A stretch of DNA of 64,000 nucleotides from Pterobdella sp. o SKG-2022 (Eukaryota > Annelida > Clitellata > Hirudinida > Piscicolidae), in assembly GCA_964035795.1 (NCBI GenBank), contig OZ038322.1:530450-594449 (forward strand), read 5' to 3'. The translations under genes and the position numbers were made by a program. Positions 1 through 31,116 of this stretch are shown one piece after another; position 1 is the first letter of the stretch; every line of letters starts with the position of its first letter. Under the pieces are notes generated by a model that worked only from the letters and a program-made list of their open reading frames with translations, searched no databases and was not told where the DNA came from.

Positions 1-652
1 AAAGTGTACCAACTAGCTCTCTTGCTGTTGCTACAACTTTCTTCGTTTTAAATATTTCCTAATTTTTTAAATTCAATTTTAAATATCATAAAACTGGTTT
101 ATCTTTTTACAATTATTTATAAAAATTTATAATCAAAAAAGTTGAAAACTCTTTTTACAATGATTAAATCGTACTTTTTACAATCATTCTTTTATCAATA
201 TCATTATCAATATTACAATTATATTTTTATTTATAGAAACTTTATAATTATTTATAAATGAATATTTTTAATGAATTAAATTCAAAGATTTATAAAACAA
301 TTGATGATTAATATACAGCGCTCAAAAGAGAGGCCATTTTAATCATTGCTAAAACTTTCATTTTTAAAGGTTGTTTCCTAGTTTTGATAATTTAACGTTT
401 TTATAAAATTAACAACAAAGTTTTTAGAATTTTTATTAATTTAAAAATTTTTTAAAATTCATATTTATCTATTTTGTATCGTCAATTTTTTAGAGCTTTT
501 TACTTGATAATATGAAGAGAAAATGTGGATTTTAAATCTCTAAGTTCAAACTGAACTCGAAATTAAACCTAGAAGTTTTCTTAAAATATAAAATCTGTAA
601 TTAAGTAAGCCTACTAGTTAACTATTAACTGAATAAAAAATGCCCAACCTAG
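1..652. other. AT-rich upstream region of the annexin gene
   Basis: No coding exon, RNA gene or clear promoter motif is visible. The stretch is very AT-rich with many homopolymer runs. It should contain the annexin promoter and 5' UTR, but I see no convincing TATA box near the start codon at 653. Confidence 0.4.
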
Positions 653-3600
653 ATGAGTTATCCCTACGGTACTCCGGGCGGAGGATTTCCACCCCAGCAA
701 CCCTACCCAGGACAGCCCAGCTACCCTTCTCAGCCAGGCTATGGCTACCCACCACAGGTAAACAAGAACGCATGGATGCCGTGATTTTGAAAACGGTTTT
801 ATTTTCATTAAGTTAAAAGTAACCAGATTCATATTTTAAGACCAATTTTTTTAACCAATTCATCTCATTTTTTTAAAATTAAGTCTTCATGAATTTGTGT
901 ATTTATTTTTTAATTGTTGATATTTTTATATTAAGATATCCCAGTTGGATTTCATATCACTTATATTATTGGAATATTTCTTAATTTTTTACAGCAGCCT
1001 GGTTATCCTCCGAACCCTGGATTCCAGGTTGGCCTCATATTAAATTCATAAAGATTATCAAATTCTTATATATTTATGAGCAAATTTAATTTTAATGAAT
1101 TATAATGGCATAAAAATGTGATAAATTTAATACATAAAGGATATTGGCAATTCAAACTCATGTGATTCTTAATCAAAACCCACACACACAGCAATCGGGA
1201 GGCTACCCTCCTCAGCCAGGATTTGCACCCCAACCCGGCTATCCACCGCAGCCTGGTTATCCACCCCAAGGTGGCAGCTACCCACCCCAAGGTGGCAGCT
1301 ACCCACCCCAAGGAGGTGCATACCCACCTCAACAAGGGGGTGCCTACCCACCACAACAAGGAGGGGCCTACCCACCTCAACAGGGCTACCCACCTCAACA
1401 GCCTGGTGGATTCCCTCCACAGGTATGTTATGTTAGATTCAATGTGTTTTTTGGGTTTCTGTAATGTGTTATTCATTCATTGTTTTGTGAGATGTTCAGG
1501 TATTTGAAGATCTATAGAAGTCTCATTAAGGAGCTATCACACCTAACCATACCCACCTCACTCCATCATAACCATCTCAACATATCCCCAACCATTGCCA
1601 CCTCACCCCATCTTACACCACCACCTACCTCCCTCACCCACCCAGCAAGGATACGGTAACTACCCCCCACAAGGCAACTACCCCCAATACCAGCAACAAC
1701 AAGCCTCCTACCAACCAACAGCATCTTCTGTGCCTGTACTCTCCTCTAGTGCCCTTCCCATGCAGCAGGTAGATACCATTTTGTGTGTGTGTGTGTGTGT
1801 GGTACGTTTTTTGTTTATATGAGCATTTTTAAAATCTCCATATATTCAATAAATGTTTACTTTGTGTATATATATATATACTCATCCCACCTTCGTATTT
1901 GGCGCTATATAAATTATTATTATTACTTATATGTACACCTTGTTGTACATACACACACATGTGCACAACGTGACACATCATTATGATGATATGCCCATTT
2001 TTTTCACACATACATATCACCATATACTCACGCACGATGCACACTTTGTTATGATGTGTATAATTAGTATTAAGATTGGTAAATAATGCTGCATATAAGC
2101 TTCAAGTGAGCTTTCACTTCATAATGGCAAGTGCACTAGAGAATTTCTTAAGAACGTCAATAATAAGAATAACAATGTCAAGAATAAGAATAATGATGAG
2201 CAGGGTACAGTGAGACCTGCAAGCAACTTCAATGCAGAAGAGGATGCCAAGGTGTTGAGGAAGGCTATGAAGGGCCTCGGTGGGTGGTGTGTTGGAGGTT
2301 TGGGGGATTCGTGGTCGAGGAGGTTTGGTAGGGATGAATCTAATGTTGGGGTGAATTGTGTTTATTGTGGTATTGTATTAAATAAAGGGAGATATCAGTT
2401 TTAATATATATTAAATGGATCTTTTACTTATCCACTGCTGGGCAACAGTGCCTTTTGATAGGTACATACAGATTAAAATGCTAAGTTTCTAGATCTTCAC
2501 TATACATCATGATGAGGATGGTCATATCATGCCATGCCACACTGCAACCATCACACCACATGTTGGCAGGCACTGATGAGAAGTCCATCATAAACGTCTT
2601 GGCAGCCAGGTCAAACAGTCAGAGACAGGAGATCAAACACAGATTCAAGACCATGTTTGGGAAGGTGGGTGCTGGAGGGAGACTGAATGTTTATCATTTT
2701 GGTTTTTTGAATGATTTTATTATATTTTAAATTTTTATGAATTAGTTTTTCAAATATTCCACTATAACCCCCAAGCACCACCAAATGTTTCAAGAATGGC
2801 CCACCCACCACAGGACTTGATATCAGACTTGAAAAGCGAATTGACAGGTCATTTTGAGGGAGCAGTGGTGGCTCTCATGATGACTCCACCAGAGTTTGAT
2901 GCTGACCAGCTGAGAAGGGCCATGAAGGTCTGTGTCCCACTTCGTTATTACCTTTCCATCGTCTTATTTTATACTTTATCATCATGTGTACATCATTTTT
3001 ACACATATTCTCACAACAGCCTACGTAATATCATCTCTTACCCCAGACACACCCCATCACAACCTTTTCACAAACACATTCCCGACAGGGAGCAGGGACA
3101 GATGAGAGCACTGTGGTAGAGATCTTGTGTTCAAGGAATAACAAGGAAATTCATGACATCAGGGCTGTCTACAAGACCAGTCTGTATCATCATTGTTCTG
3201 CGTCTTATAGTTGTTGGGGTGTTGATTGTACCCTGTTGTCTGTGTTATGTCTTCTTATTAGCCATAATATTATTAATATTTTTTTTGATATGTTATACCC
3301 TTGGTAACAGGCTTTAAAAAGGATTTGATTGATTGCTTATAATGTTATGTATGTTTAAAAATTATCCATCACAACATCTCATGACTTCAGAGTTCTCAAG
3401 AGACCTAGAGAAAGACTTAATGAATGAAACATCAGGCCACTTCAGAAGGCTGTGTGTGTCTCTGGTGCAGGGCAACAGAGTTGAGGGACAGGCTGTCAAC
3501 CTTGACAAGGCCAAACGAGATGCTCAAGTGAGATATATTTATTGCGGATCATCAGATTGAAGTGGTAGATGAATGCAGTTGTTTATAAATGACAGTGGTG

Positions 3601-5566
3601 GATGGCTGCATGATGTGTTGGATGGTGATGATTAAATAAATCTTATGTGGTCGACAGGAGTTGTACCAGGCTGGTGAGAGGATGTTAGGAACGGATGAGT
3701 CGAAGTTCAACTCCATTCTGTGTTCAGACAGCATGGCTCAGTTGAAGTTGGTGTTCCAGGAGTACCAGAAGATTGCAAATAGAAGTATCGAGAAGTCGAT
3801 CAAGAGTGAGATGTCAGGGGATCTGGAAAAAGGATTCGTCTCTATTGGTTGGTTTTATTGGGAGGGTCTTGTTGGGGGTTTGGGGGTTAAATAGACTGTC
3901 ATCAGGGTAAGTGGAATGAATTGGTTATGTGGGGCTTCATGACTGTCACATGATCACTGCAGTAGGGACTCTATAGTGCCATTACTGATGAAGAAGCTCA
4001 ATTATTAAAATAATGCACTCAAGTTTCGGAATATTTTCAGGCATTTTTACTCAAACTAAACCATTTATATTATTTCCATGTCTTTATTCATTTTAATAAT
4101 GTGTGACTTATTGTCTTGTACATTCTCGTTGAATTATTAAACATTGGTCACCCTCCTAACGATCTTTAACCACCCTCAGTGAAGTGTTTAGAGAACCTGC
4201 CAGGCTTCTTTGCTGAGAAACTCTACCGCAGTATGAAGGTGTGTCTCATTGGTGGCTGCTAAGGCGCTTACATGAACCTTTTTTTGTGTTTCTGCTGTCT
4301 ATCTATCTATCTTGTTGTCTATCTATCTATCTTGTTGTCTATCTATCTATCTTGTTGTCTATCTATCTATCTTGTTGTCTATCTATCTATCTTGTTGTCT
4401 ATCTATCTATCTTGTTGTCTATCTATCTATCTTGTTGTCTATCTATCTATCTTGTTGTCTATCTATCTATCTTGTTGTCTATCTATCTATCTTGTTGTCT
4501 ATCTATCTATCTTGTTGTCTATCTATCTATTTAATTTTTTTCCAGTTTATCTATTTTCTTTTCTATCAGTCTATCTATCTTGTCTATTTATTTATTTATC
4601 TATCCATCTTTTTATATAACATGCTCTCAGCTGATTGTTCATGTTTACTTAGTATAACGATCGATTAATAACACCAGGGTTCTGTCAGTCCAAACAATCA
4701 TTTTATTATCATAATTTGTGTTCAACCATTGTAAGGACCTCACGTTGGTCTGTTGAGGTTTTTTATTGGAGTATCGTCCCAATATAAATTCAAGTTTTTG
4801 ATGGCTGGATCTTAATAGCAATATTAAAAATATTTTATAGTTTCAACAATTTTTAATAGAATAATTTTAAAATCAACAATTTCAAAAATTGATTCATGAG
4901 AAAGTTTAGTGTATTTATTAAGCAAAAATAGCTAGAATTTTTAGTGAATATAGCTTTATTCCAGCCTATTATGTTATGCGTACCGAAAATTCTATCTATT
5001 TTTCATGAATAAATGTACTAAATTTTTTTCATAATATCGACGTTGAAGCTTGCTTAAAATGGAATAAAAATGAAAATTACAACTAAGGATAACTACAAAA
5101 AAACAATGAAAACTTCAGTAAAACCTCCACCACACCACCAACATCATAACCACCACACACACAGGGCTGGGGCACAAAGGACGAGAACCTGGTAAGAGTG
5201 GTGGTTTCGAGGTGTGAAATCGACATGGTTCAGATCAAACAAGAGTTCCAGAGGCAGTTTGGCAAGACTCTTGAGAGCATGATCGAGGTGTCATTCTGTC
5301 ATTCATTTCTTTCTTTTTTGTTTCATTTTAATATCTGTAGTGTTTTTGTTTATTTTTTTGTCTTTTTAATTGTTTTTATTTATTTTTTCTTTTCCATTAT
5401 TCCAATTCTGAAACCCATCATGCATCCCAATCAGTATGAACGATATAATTTTTATATACCATAACACCACACCACCATACTACCAACACTTCACCATCAT
5501 CACACACAGGGTGACTTGTCAGGAGATTACAAGAGATTAATGCTCGCCTTGGTAACAGGATGCTAA
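653..5566 (+). CDS. Annexin, A7/A11-like, with Pro/Gly/Tyr/Gln-rich N-terminus
   Basis: Calcium-dependent phospholipid-binding protein acting at cytosolic membrane faces. Coding exons by frame and GT..AG sites: 653-757, 995-1027, 1192-1422, 1646-1768, 2204-2279, 2570-2664, 2814-2927, 3089-3179, 3391-3527, 3658-3847, 4180-4238, 5165-5287, 5510-5566. All phases join and give 477 residues. Residues 1-164 are a low-complexity tail of GYPPQ-type repeats, each exon a whole number of codons. Residues 165-477 hold four annexin repeats. The type II calcium loops are visible: MKGLGTDE (repeat 1), MKGAGTDE (2), RMLGTDE (3) and MKGWGTKDE (4), each followed by an acidic cap motif such as SELTGHF, NETSGHF or SEMSGDL. 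The start [10 protein letters not shown] is preferred over an ATG at 640 in another frame, because only 653 keeps the PPQ-rich frame. A poly(A) signal aataaa lies at 5587. The repetitive tail is typical of ANXA7 and ANXA11; which orthologue it is cannot be decided here. Confidence 0.93.
1901..1926 (+). repeat. Short retroelement-type 3' tail (gcgctatataaat plus ATT repeats)
   Basis: In annexin intron 4 the motif gcgctatataaat is followed by several ATT triplets. The same core ends or flanks other elements in this window (29655, 39311, 47766, 57274) and resembles the tail of the tRNA-SINE family. It is read as a remnant 3' end of a LINE or SINE. Confidence 0.4.
4294..4530 (+). repeat. 20-bp tandem repeat (TATC-rich), about 12 copies
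   Basis: The unit tgtctatctatctatcttgt is repeated without visible divergence inside annexin intron 11. Because 20 is not a multiple of 3 and the unit has no stop codon, all three forward frames stay open. These frames are artefacts of the repeat. Confidence 0.95.
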
Positions 5567-7263
5567 GGTGATGTGAGCAGAAGTACAATAAAACCATGAT
5601 ATGTTGATATGTGGAATATCTTGCTGTTTACTTGGCCGATTTTTAATTGCTAATTTCTTATATATGAATGTGTCCAAGTCTCACTTAGGGTGGTGTTAGG
5701 GGGGATTCAAAAATCTAAACTTGAACCTGTAACGATAAATATGAACGTCGGTAAACTTTTGTTGCAAGTCATGTATACAAAGCTTATAAATGGATCTATT
5801 TAGGACTTTATATTCATAATTTTCATTCATCTCTGAACCTGACCGTAAATTATTCAAGTTGTTTAACTTTTCATTGTTATGGTACGATATTATCACTGCA
5901 AGAGCATAAGGGCATGTGTGGTTGTTGTAGGAGCTTCTATACGACTTGAAATTATCTTGGTGCTGTGAGAAATTATTTCGTGTAATGTTGGCGGTTTTAT
6001 GGATATTTTGTGTTGATTTATTTTGAAATACATTTAACAAGTTTAATATTCATGTGGATCTGAATCAAAATATAAAGAAATTCCAATACAAACTAAATGA
6101 AAATGCAATTTTATAAAGTAAAAACTCCATCTACCTACGGGTCCAGACTCATAATAATATCCCTACCAAGTTGCTCTACTGAGTTTTTTTGGGTAACTCT
6201 CCAAGAACATTTATGTTAAGCGGGAAAATTTTATTTTGGGGTGAGTTTGACATCTTTTAATGTCTGTAGTAGGGTGGTTAAAGGTCTGCCTGGGAATTCT
6301 TATTTGATGTGGCATAGTACTGCTTCATTGCTTGGAATGCTGGCGTATCAGGTCTGCTTAGGATATATACAGAGTTGTCTTTGGCAAATTTTTTCGCGTT
6401 TTTAAGTACTCGATTTGAGTTGAAATATTAATATTTTATAAATTTTTATTTTAAACTAATGATTTTTCAGAGACATCATATGTATTTTTTTTCAATATTT
6501 TTTAACGAAAAACGTTTTATGATAATTCTAAACTTATCGAAAATTATAGCTTTTGATTCTCAATAAATGTATAAAAATTCCTCTTATTTGACGTTTTTCG
6601 TTACAAAAACTAATGATTTATAATTATTTGATAATTCACATAAAAAATAATTTTGAAAAATAAATGAGCGTTACAGCAAAATGGGTTGGTAACTGCCCTT
6701 TTGAGCACATCTCAGACATCGATTTGAAACAAAGACATTTGGAAAACACATGTAATATATCAAAGTTATAACACATCACCACTTGTTGTCTGTGGTGACA
6801 CAATAGAACAGGTGGTATTGATATATAGGCAAGGAGGGATAGGAGTTTGAGAATGGACCCATAATGAACCAAAAAAGTCTTTTAAAATGCATAATAGGCT
6901 GTCTTGTTGACCGCAATGAAGGTGGTGACAGTTGCCTCAAAAAAAAATTTTTTTAGCGCTAAGTTTCACATCAGTACCTAAGTTATTTATAGATGATAAA
7001 TTTTTAATAAGCTCTTATGTAACTCCATTTTTCCGGAATATTCAAATACTCGAATCACTGAAAATCCGGTTTTTTGAATTTTTAGCTGTATTTTTGACTC
7101 AAATTTTTGATGTTTAACTTAAAAATTTGGATTTAATACAAAAAAATTGTAAAATTTTGTTTAAATAGTCACTATAGTATCACTACAACAAATCATACAA
7201 TCATGAAATCATGAACACATTTTCTATTTCTGAAAGACACCACGTATAAAAACCAACACAGCT
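5567..7263. other. Intergenic region between convergent annexin and fucosyltransferase genes
   Basis: No exon is recognised. The stretch is AT-rich and carries the annexin poly(A) signal near 5587 and a small inverted-repeat element near 6493-6605. Open stretches at 5696-6040 and 6636-6872 have no recognisable domain or supporting exon structure. Confidence 0.4.
6493..6605. mobile_element. Small MITE-like element of the cttatcgaaaattatag family
   Basis: The stretch is bounded by short inverted ends, taacgaaaaacg on the left and cgtttttcgtta on the right. It contains cttatcgaaaattatagctt followed by tcaataaatgtat. The same core is found at 8347-8420 and in both arms of the hairpin at 45845-46012. 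Non-autonomous element status is inferred from recurrence and the inverted ends. Confidence 0.5.
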
Positions 7264-10199
7264 TCAAGGAATGCTTATCCAAGATGGCGGATAATAATCG
7301 GAACTGATGAAAGTGGAAGCTATTTCGGAGTTAGGAAGGGGGTAGTTGGAGAAATAGACAACATTCCTCTTGGAACTGTTGGATAGGTACGCCCCCCACC
7401 ACCCATATGAACCCACACTCAGTATGACATGGTCTGTCAAGGACAGGATTGCTAGGTCTAAAATACTGTGCAAACTATCAACGTCTGAAAACTTCATCTT
7501 CAACTCCTCTTCCTGAATCTCTAAGCGGATGTTGCTGTTGTTTTTAAATGGAGCATTTTTGAGATTTCCAGAGTCTTTTGTGTCATGCAACTCTAAAAAG
7601 TTGATATCAACAAAATCTGAAGTGAACACAACTGGATGTCCTGAAGGTCTGTGGATTATTTGAATTTAATTATAATTATATATTCAATTGAATCTAAAGA
7701 TCCAAAAACCACATGGCATTGGAGAGTTTGATAGGCAAACTCGATATTAGGATAGCGCAAGCGAAACAAATTCATAGCTCAAAATATCACCTGAAGTGCT
7801 TTCTTGACCAATCAAGATCGTCTGTAGCAACGATGAAAAGAAAACTTCGATTCAGGAATCTACGTGTATAAAAATTGATGGCTTCCATGAAATATTCTTC
7901 ACTGGCCACAGTATACCCTTGTTTGAACCTGCCTCTATCCGCCATATCTCTTCTGCGAATATGCACTCCTATGGTGCTCAGTTGGTTCTGCGAGTGTTGT
8001 TTGATCGATGATTTGGTGTGTATGGATTTTAACTTGTGCATAAGAGCTGCGTAAAAAGTGCAGCTTTGAAGGTTTTTGAGTGAAACTGCTAGAATAAAAT
8101 TAGACCTTTTAATGATATAGAAACAAGTTGCTCTCATGACAACCCAAGTAAAACTCCCATATATAACAGTTATGTTGCAAAAACAGTGGCCACGCCATCA
8201 TAAGTGCCAATGTGCCAAACAGCACCTCAAAGTTCAATTGGGTTATAAATGGCTGAGTAGAATCAGTATTGAAAGAGACGCTTTAGTTGAACTAAGTCAA
8301 ATCAATTAGGATAAATTTATGTTAACACTTTGGATAGTTTTAATAATAAGGCTAAACTTATCGAAAATTATAGCTTTTGAATCTCGATAAATGTATCAAA
8401 AATTCCTCTTATTCAATGTTTTTTGCAAAATAATTTTAAAAAATAAAGCTCAGAAAATATATTTAGGACACTACATTCCCCGCAAACCGTCATAGGAGAG
8501 TTCCGCAGACGCGCAAGCTGGATGATTCTAGAAGCTCTCCTAGACAGCCAATCATGGAAGGCCAGCTCATCCTTCAGCAAATCAACTTTGAACTGTTCGA
8601 AATATTTGAAAGACTGCAGATACCTGCCCTGTTCGCCATTTAAGAGGTATTTTTAAAAAATTATCAACTATTAATTTTTATTTAATTATTAATTAGAATT
8701 ATTATATTTTTATGATAAATTAAAAAATTAAATTCATTATTAAAAGGTAAAATAAAGATTAGAAATATGAAAAAAGTCCTAACTCACAACTCCAAAGATG
8801 GGAACAGGTGGTTGCAAGGAGAGGAACTCAGAGTTTTTCTTTGAATTATTTTTTTCTAGTTTGATTTTTTCTTTTGAATGGTTTTTGATAGATTTTCTTT
8901 TAATTGAAGCTAATTTGGATCTGAGCCATTTAACCACTTGATGGTCGAAACCTATGAAAAAAACTTCAAAATTTATTATCAAACGCATTTTTTATTAAAC
9001 ATTTACTTTTAATAAATTCAAAATTGAATAAATGATTTTATCTAGCCACAGTGAATTAAGATTCTCGAACAAAAAATATTTTCTATTAAAATACCAAGCT
9101 TTCCTTATCCAGGTAACATTTCAAATACTTAATGTGCGTGAATATTTCAACACTAAATATTTTCCTGAAAATATATAAACTTTCAGCCATTAAAACACAA
9201 TTTTGAAAAAATAATTATTAAATTAATTTATTATTTAAATAAATATTAAATGAATTAAAACTGCACACCTGAAGCCCATCTTTCCAGAGTGAATCTTTTC
9301 CACTCGTTCCCACACATAACATCAGCATCATTCGCCACACCCATTCTCCTCTCCATCAACCCTCGAGGCAGCCAGGAGAGTGGGGTCTCTGGAGGGAAGT
9401 TGGATATGATGGTGGATAACTTGAAGTACTTTCCTAGTCTTGAGGCATATGTTTCAGGTATCAGAACTCTACCTCCAAACTTGCGAGCCAGCCCGTACAA
9501 TGACCTGGTGGGGGATTGGATGCTTATTGTTCAAAAAGATTTATAAATTTAAACAAATATTTTTATCATTTCAAATTCTTTTTTAATCCTCATCCAACTA
9601 TCCTCTTGTAAATGACCCACGAAGATAGATATATCTTCATTCACATTCAACTAAAGATATTTTGTTTTCATCGTAGTTACGAAACAATTTCCAATGTTAG
9701 TCGAAACAATTCTTATAGGATTGTTAATCCAGGCTAGCATCTCACTTTGAGGATAGAAAAATTTTAAATCTTATTCAAGGTTGTATAAGGAAAAGCAGCT
9801 TTCAATTAAGGCAATATTTTTGATGCAGTTCAACGTTGATTTTGGAATAGGATGTTCACAACTAATTTTAATTCTTAAAAATTTTTTGAATTCCAATATT
9901 ATGGAGAAATTTATTAAAAGGAATTTAAATATTAAAGTAAAATCAAATGACCCGAAAACGAAAAGGTCATTCCCCAAGCGAGCGGAAGAGGGCAATTTGA
10001 AGGGACAGACAAAGAAACGAGGTGGAGTGGCGTTGCTGACGGCATGGTTTGGTGGGGTGACTTCATCAAGGTTGTGTGGGGGAATGTAGATTGAAGGAGG
10101 TTTGGTGGCTTGTTCGGGTGGGTTGAATAAGAGGATGAGGAACAAAATGGAGGATACTAGTAGTAGTAATAACTTTGTTTTTCTCAGCAATTTTCTCAT
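7264..10199 (-). CDS. Galactoside alpha-1,2-fucosyltransferase (GT11), type II Golgi protein
   Basis: Transfers L-fucose from GDP-fucose to terminal galactose in the Golgi (family knowledge). Six coding exons on the minus strand: 10199-9952, 9504-9269, 8951-8788, 8628-8488, 7987-7791, 7648-7264. Phases join to 456 residues. A short basic tail MRKLLRKTK precedes a hydrophobic signal anchor (about residues 10-26), then a Pro-rich stem with an NAT glycosylation site. The catalytic domain starts at ARLGNDLFVFGSLYGLA. The GT11 donor-binding motif is GVHIRRRDM (residues 270-278), and SVGSYGWWGAYL (about 406-417) is the second GT11 motif. Two oddities: the usual HVRRGD reads HIRRRD, and exon 3 encodes a Lys/Ser-rich stretch of about 40 residues not expected in vertebrate FUT1/FUT2. 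The donor of exon 4 (acg/gtttgc) is weak and is the least certain junction. Confidence 0.9.
8340..8450. mobile_element. Second copy of the cttatcgaaaattatag small element
   Basis: Located in the fucosyltransferase intron between exons 4 and 5. It shares cttatcgaaaattatagctt, the following ataaatgtat and an attcctcttatt segment with the copy at 6493-6605. Its ends are more decayed, so exact limits are approximate. Confidence 0.45.
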
Positions 10200-10531
10200 C
10201 TGAAACTAACAAATTTTTGTTTAAATTTCGATTTAAGGATCATTAGATAAATTTTTTGAAAAATAGTATACTAATGAATTATGACAAAGTTGGATTTTCC
10301 GAAAATTTTAGTTTTTGGAAAAAATAGATGTATTTCAAATCTTCATCATTTTACGATAAAAATCAAAAAAATAGATAAGGTATATTTTTTAATGAAATTC
10401 ACAAAAGCCAACGCAAAGTATCAACTGTTCAAATTATCTCACTACAAATGCACTCAATTCATTAACATAATTAAGATTTAATTAATTTATTCATAAACAC
10501 ATTGAATAGAAAATATGCTCATTTGTAATCT

Positions 10532-10711
10532 TCGGCCCCTATAGCTCAGTGGTTGAGAATTAGCTTAAATTAACTAAAGTTACCGGGTTCGATCCTGCGT
10601 GGTCCGACAATTAGCACCTGTTCAACAGTGTGCTTTTACCTCATTAAATTTGTAGCAAGCGTTTTGATCTATACGAAAAAGTGCTTTATAAATACCGCAT
10701 TACAATACATT
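10532..10711 (+). mobile_element. tRNA-derived SINE, copy 1
   Basis: The head contains a pol III A box (tagctcagtggttgag) and B box (gggttcgatcc) as in a tRNA. A shared body follows (gacaattagcacctgttc ... gtagcaagcg ... gatctata), ending in gctttataaataccgcatt. Other copies lie at 21428-21604 (minus), 39081-39253 and 50473-50625. The anticodon-arm region is not tRNA-like and the long conserved 3' body argues against a functional tRNA. Confidence 0.85.
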
Positions 10712-11885
10712 AAGGCAAAATCAAGTTATTCAGCTTATAAAAAGAACTTTTAAGAACAACTGCCACTGACAAAAACAATGCACAAAACTTACCAGCAACA
10801 GACAATTTTTTTAACTATATTTTCTCAACAAAAACAATAACAGTAATAGAATATTTTTTTGAAAAATCAACTCTAAAAATTCCATGATTGCCGACATGAG
10901 AGTAAATAAATGATAATCGAAACAGAAAAATAAAAAGTCAAAAATGTGATGAATAGACCACTTGATATTGTGAGTTGGATTTTGCGACATTTACGAAAAC
11001 GGTATTTTGATTTAGGGCATGAAAAGTCATAAATAAATGTGACTAAAAGATGAATTAAAAAGAAATTTAACAGTAAAGTTTTGTAAAAATAAAAAAGCAT
11101 AACTAGAAGTGAAAGGATGGCGTGATGAACAATTAATATTGATCGATCTAATGCACTTGATTTGTTTGCAACATGAAAGACTTTTTTTCGGAATTAAGGA
11201 TTAAAAATTTACAATACAAAAAGTTTAATATGAATTTATTTGAAATTTGATTTATAGGTATATTGGATTTTAATAAAAAATCTGAGACGGGTGAGTTTTT
11301 TTTATTTCACATGTTTATTTAATAATTTAAATAAAAAAAATATTTTTTTTGACTTAATAAAAATTTTATTAATTTTTTTGATAACATAGGTAAAGGTATT
11401 CTCAAAAATCAGATTTCTTCTTTTTTTTATTAGTTTTCTTAATTACAGATTAAATATTCATGGCCAATTTAATCTTAATATCGTTCGTAACACGATCGAA
11501 CGCACTAAAATTAATCGGCAGAATGATTAATAATTACAAAAAATGGACATGAAAATACATATTAAATTAATAATTTTTAAATATTTTTATTCAAAATTTA
11601 TCGCATTTGAAATGGTAATTTTGAAAACTTCTTTTGAGACTCCTTGTAATGGAAGATCAATTGGAGGAACAGTTTTATTGTAGTGAAACATCCATGCACC
11701 AACATTTTTTACTCTGGTTTTATATAAATAATTTTTTAAAATAGTTTATAATTCTATTTAAAACGAACTGTTTCAAAATTAGTTATGTCTAAAATGATAG
11801 CGTCAAGCTTTAAACCGTCATTCTTATATGTATATATATATATTCCTTGAAACCGATAATCAACTTTTCTGATCTCTCCCACGAA

Positions 11886-11887
<2 letters not shown>

Positions 11888-11922
<35 letters not shown>
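11888..11922. repeat. (TA)n microsatellite
   Basis: A perfect alternating TA run of about 35 bases in the intergenic region upstream of the acyl-CoA oxidase gene. Confidence 0.95.
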
Positions 11923-11927
<5 letters not shown>

Positions 11928-12494
11928 ATTTTTACTTCATCAAAACTTATTTAGAATTTAATTTTCTTATTTCAAAAAAACACGCTTTTGTAGCATATTT
12001 CACCTGTGTTTAATTATTTTGAATTGCGTATTCTATTCGAAGTAACTCAAACCATTTACATTGTATGCAATAAGACTTAATTTTTAAAGAATAAAATCTA
12101 GTTTTTCTAAAAACTTCAAAATATTGTAAAAGTATCGTAATAAATCTTTCATACTGTGTTACAGGTGATTGATTTGAATAGTTTTCGTTCCAGGCTAATA
12201 TAGTTATTCATAATACTTTGTTTTCATTTATTAAATTTTCACTTTTAAAAATATTTATTGCATATCAAAACACCAAGATTATCAATCTAATATCAAGTAT
12301 GCACATATTTTTACCATGAAAAAATTATGATAATATTTATTTGCCGAAAACATAATTTAAAAAATAAATTCCTTTTTGAAAGTTTTTTTTAATTTAAATG
12401 GCTTACCTTGATAACCAAAAATGAAAGTTAAAACTTAAATTTATTTTTAGTACTTTTCGGGGTTCAAAATCGTGTCATGTATATATAAAAAACG

Positions 12495-12502
12495 TATAAA
12501 AG
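12495..12502 (+). promoter_or_regulatory. Candidate TATA box of the acyl-CoA oxidase gene
   Basis: tataaaag lies about 100 bases upstream of the start codon at 12604, in the context cgtataaaagcccc. A second TA-rich stretch lies at about 12478-12490. Assignment rests on motif and position only; the transcription start was not determined. Confidence 0.4.
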
Positions 12503-12603
12503 CCCCATGCAGTTTGTCACAACAACATCAGAACATCTCAAAAGTTTAATTGTGACACATTTAAAAAATTCGTCAGAAATTAATTGAAATTCTGCCAATC
12601 ATA

Positions 12604-31116
<18,513 letters not shown>

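Larger units (their letters stand above)
10200..12603. other. Intergenic region between divergent fucosyltransferase and acyl-CoA oxidase genes
   Basis: No coding exon is recognised. It holds one SINE (10532-10711), a (TA)n run (11888-11922) and a TATA motif just upstream of the oxidase gene. The remainder is AT-rich sequence with many poly-A and poly-T runs. Confidence 0.4.

Noticed and set aside
1066..1476. Minus-strand Trp/Val-rich frames opposite the annexin tail (also 614-832, 1169-1420)
   Set aside because: Shadows of the plus-strand PPQ-rich exons.
4241..4668. Leu/Ser/Tyr/Ile-repeat frames in three phases
   Set aside because: Product of the 20-bp tandem repeat in an annexin intron.
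10532..10605. Functional tRNA genes at the SINE heads (also 21530, 39081, 50473)
   Set aside because: The anticodon arm and acceptor pairing are not tRNA-like, and each head is followed by the same conserved SINE body.
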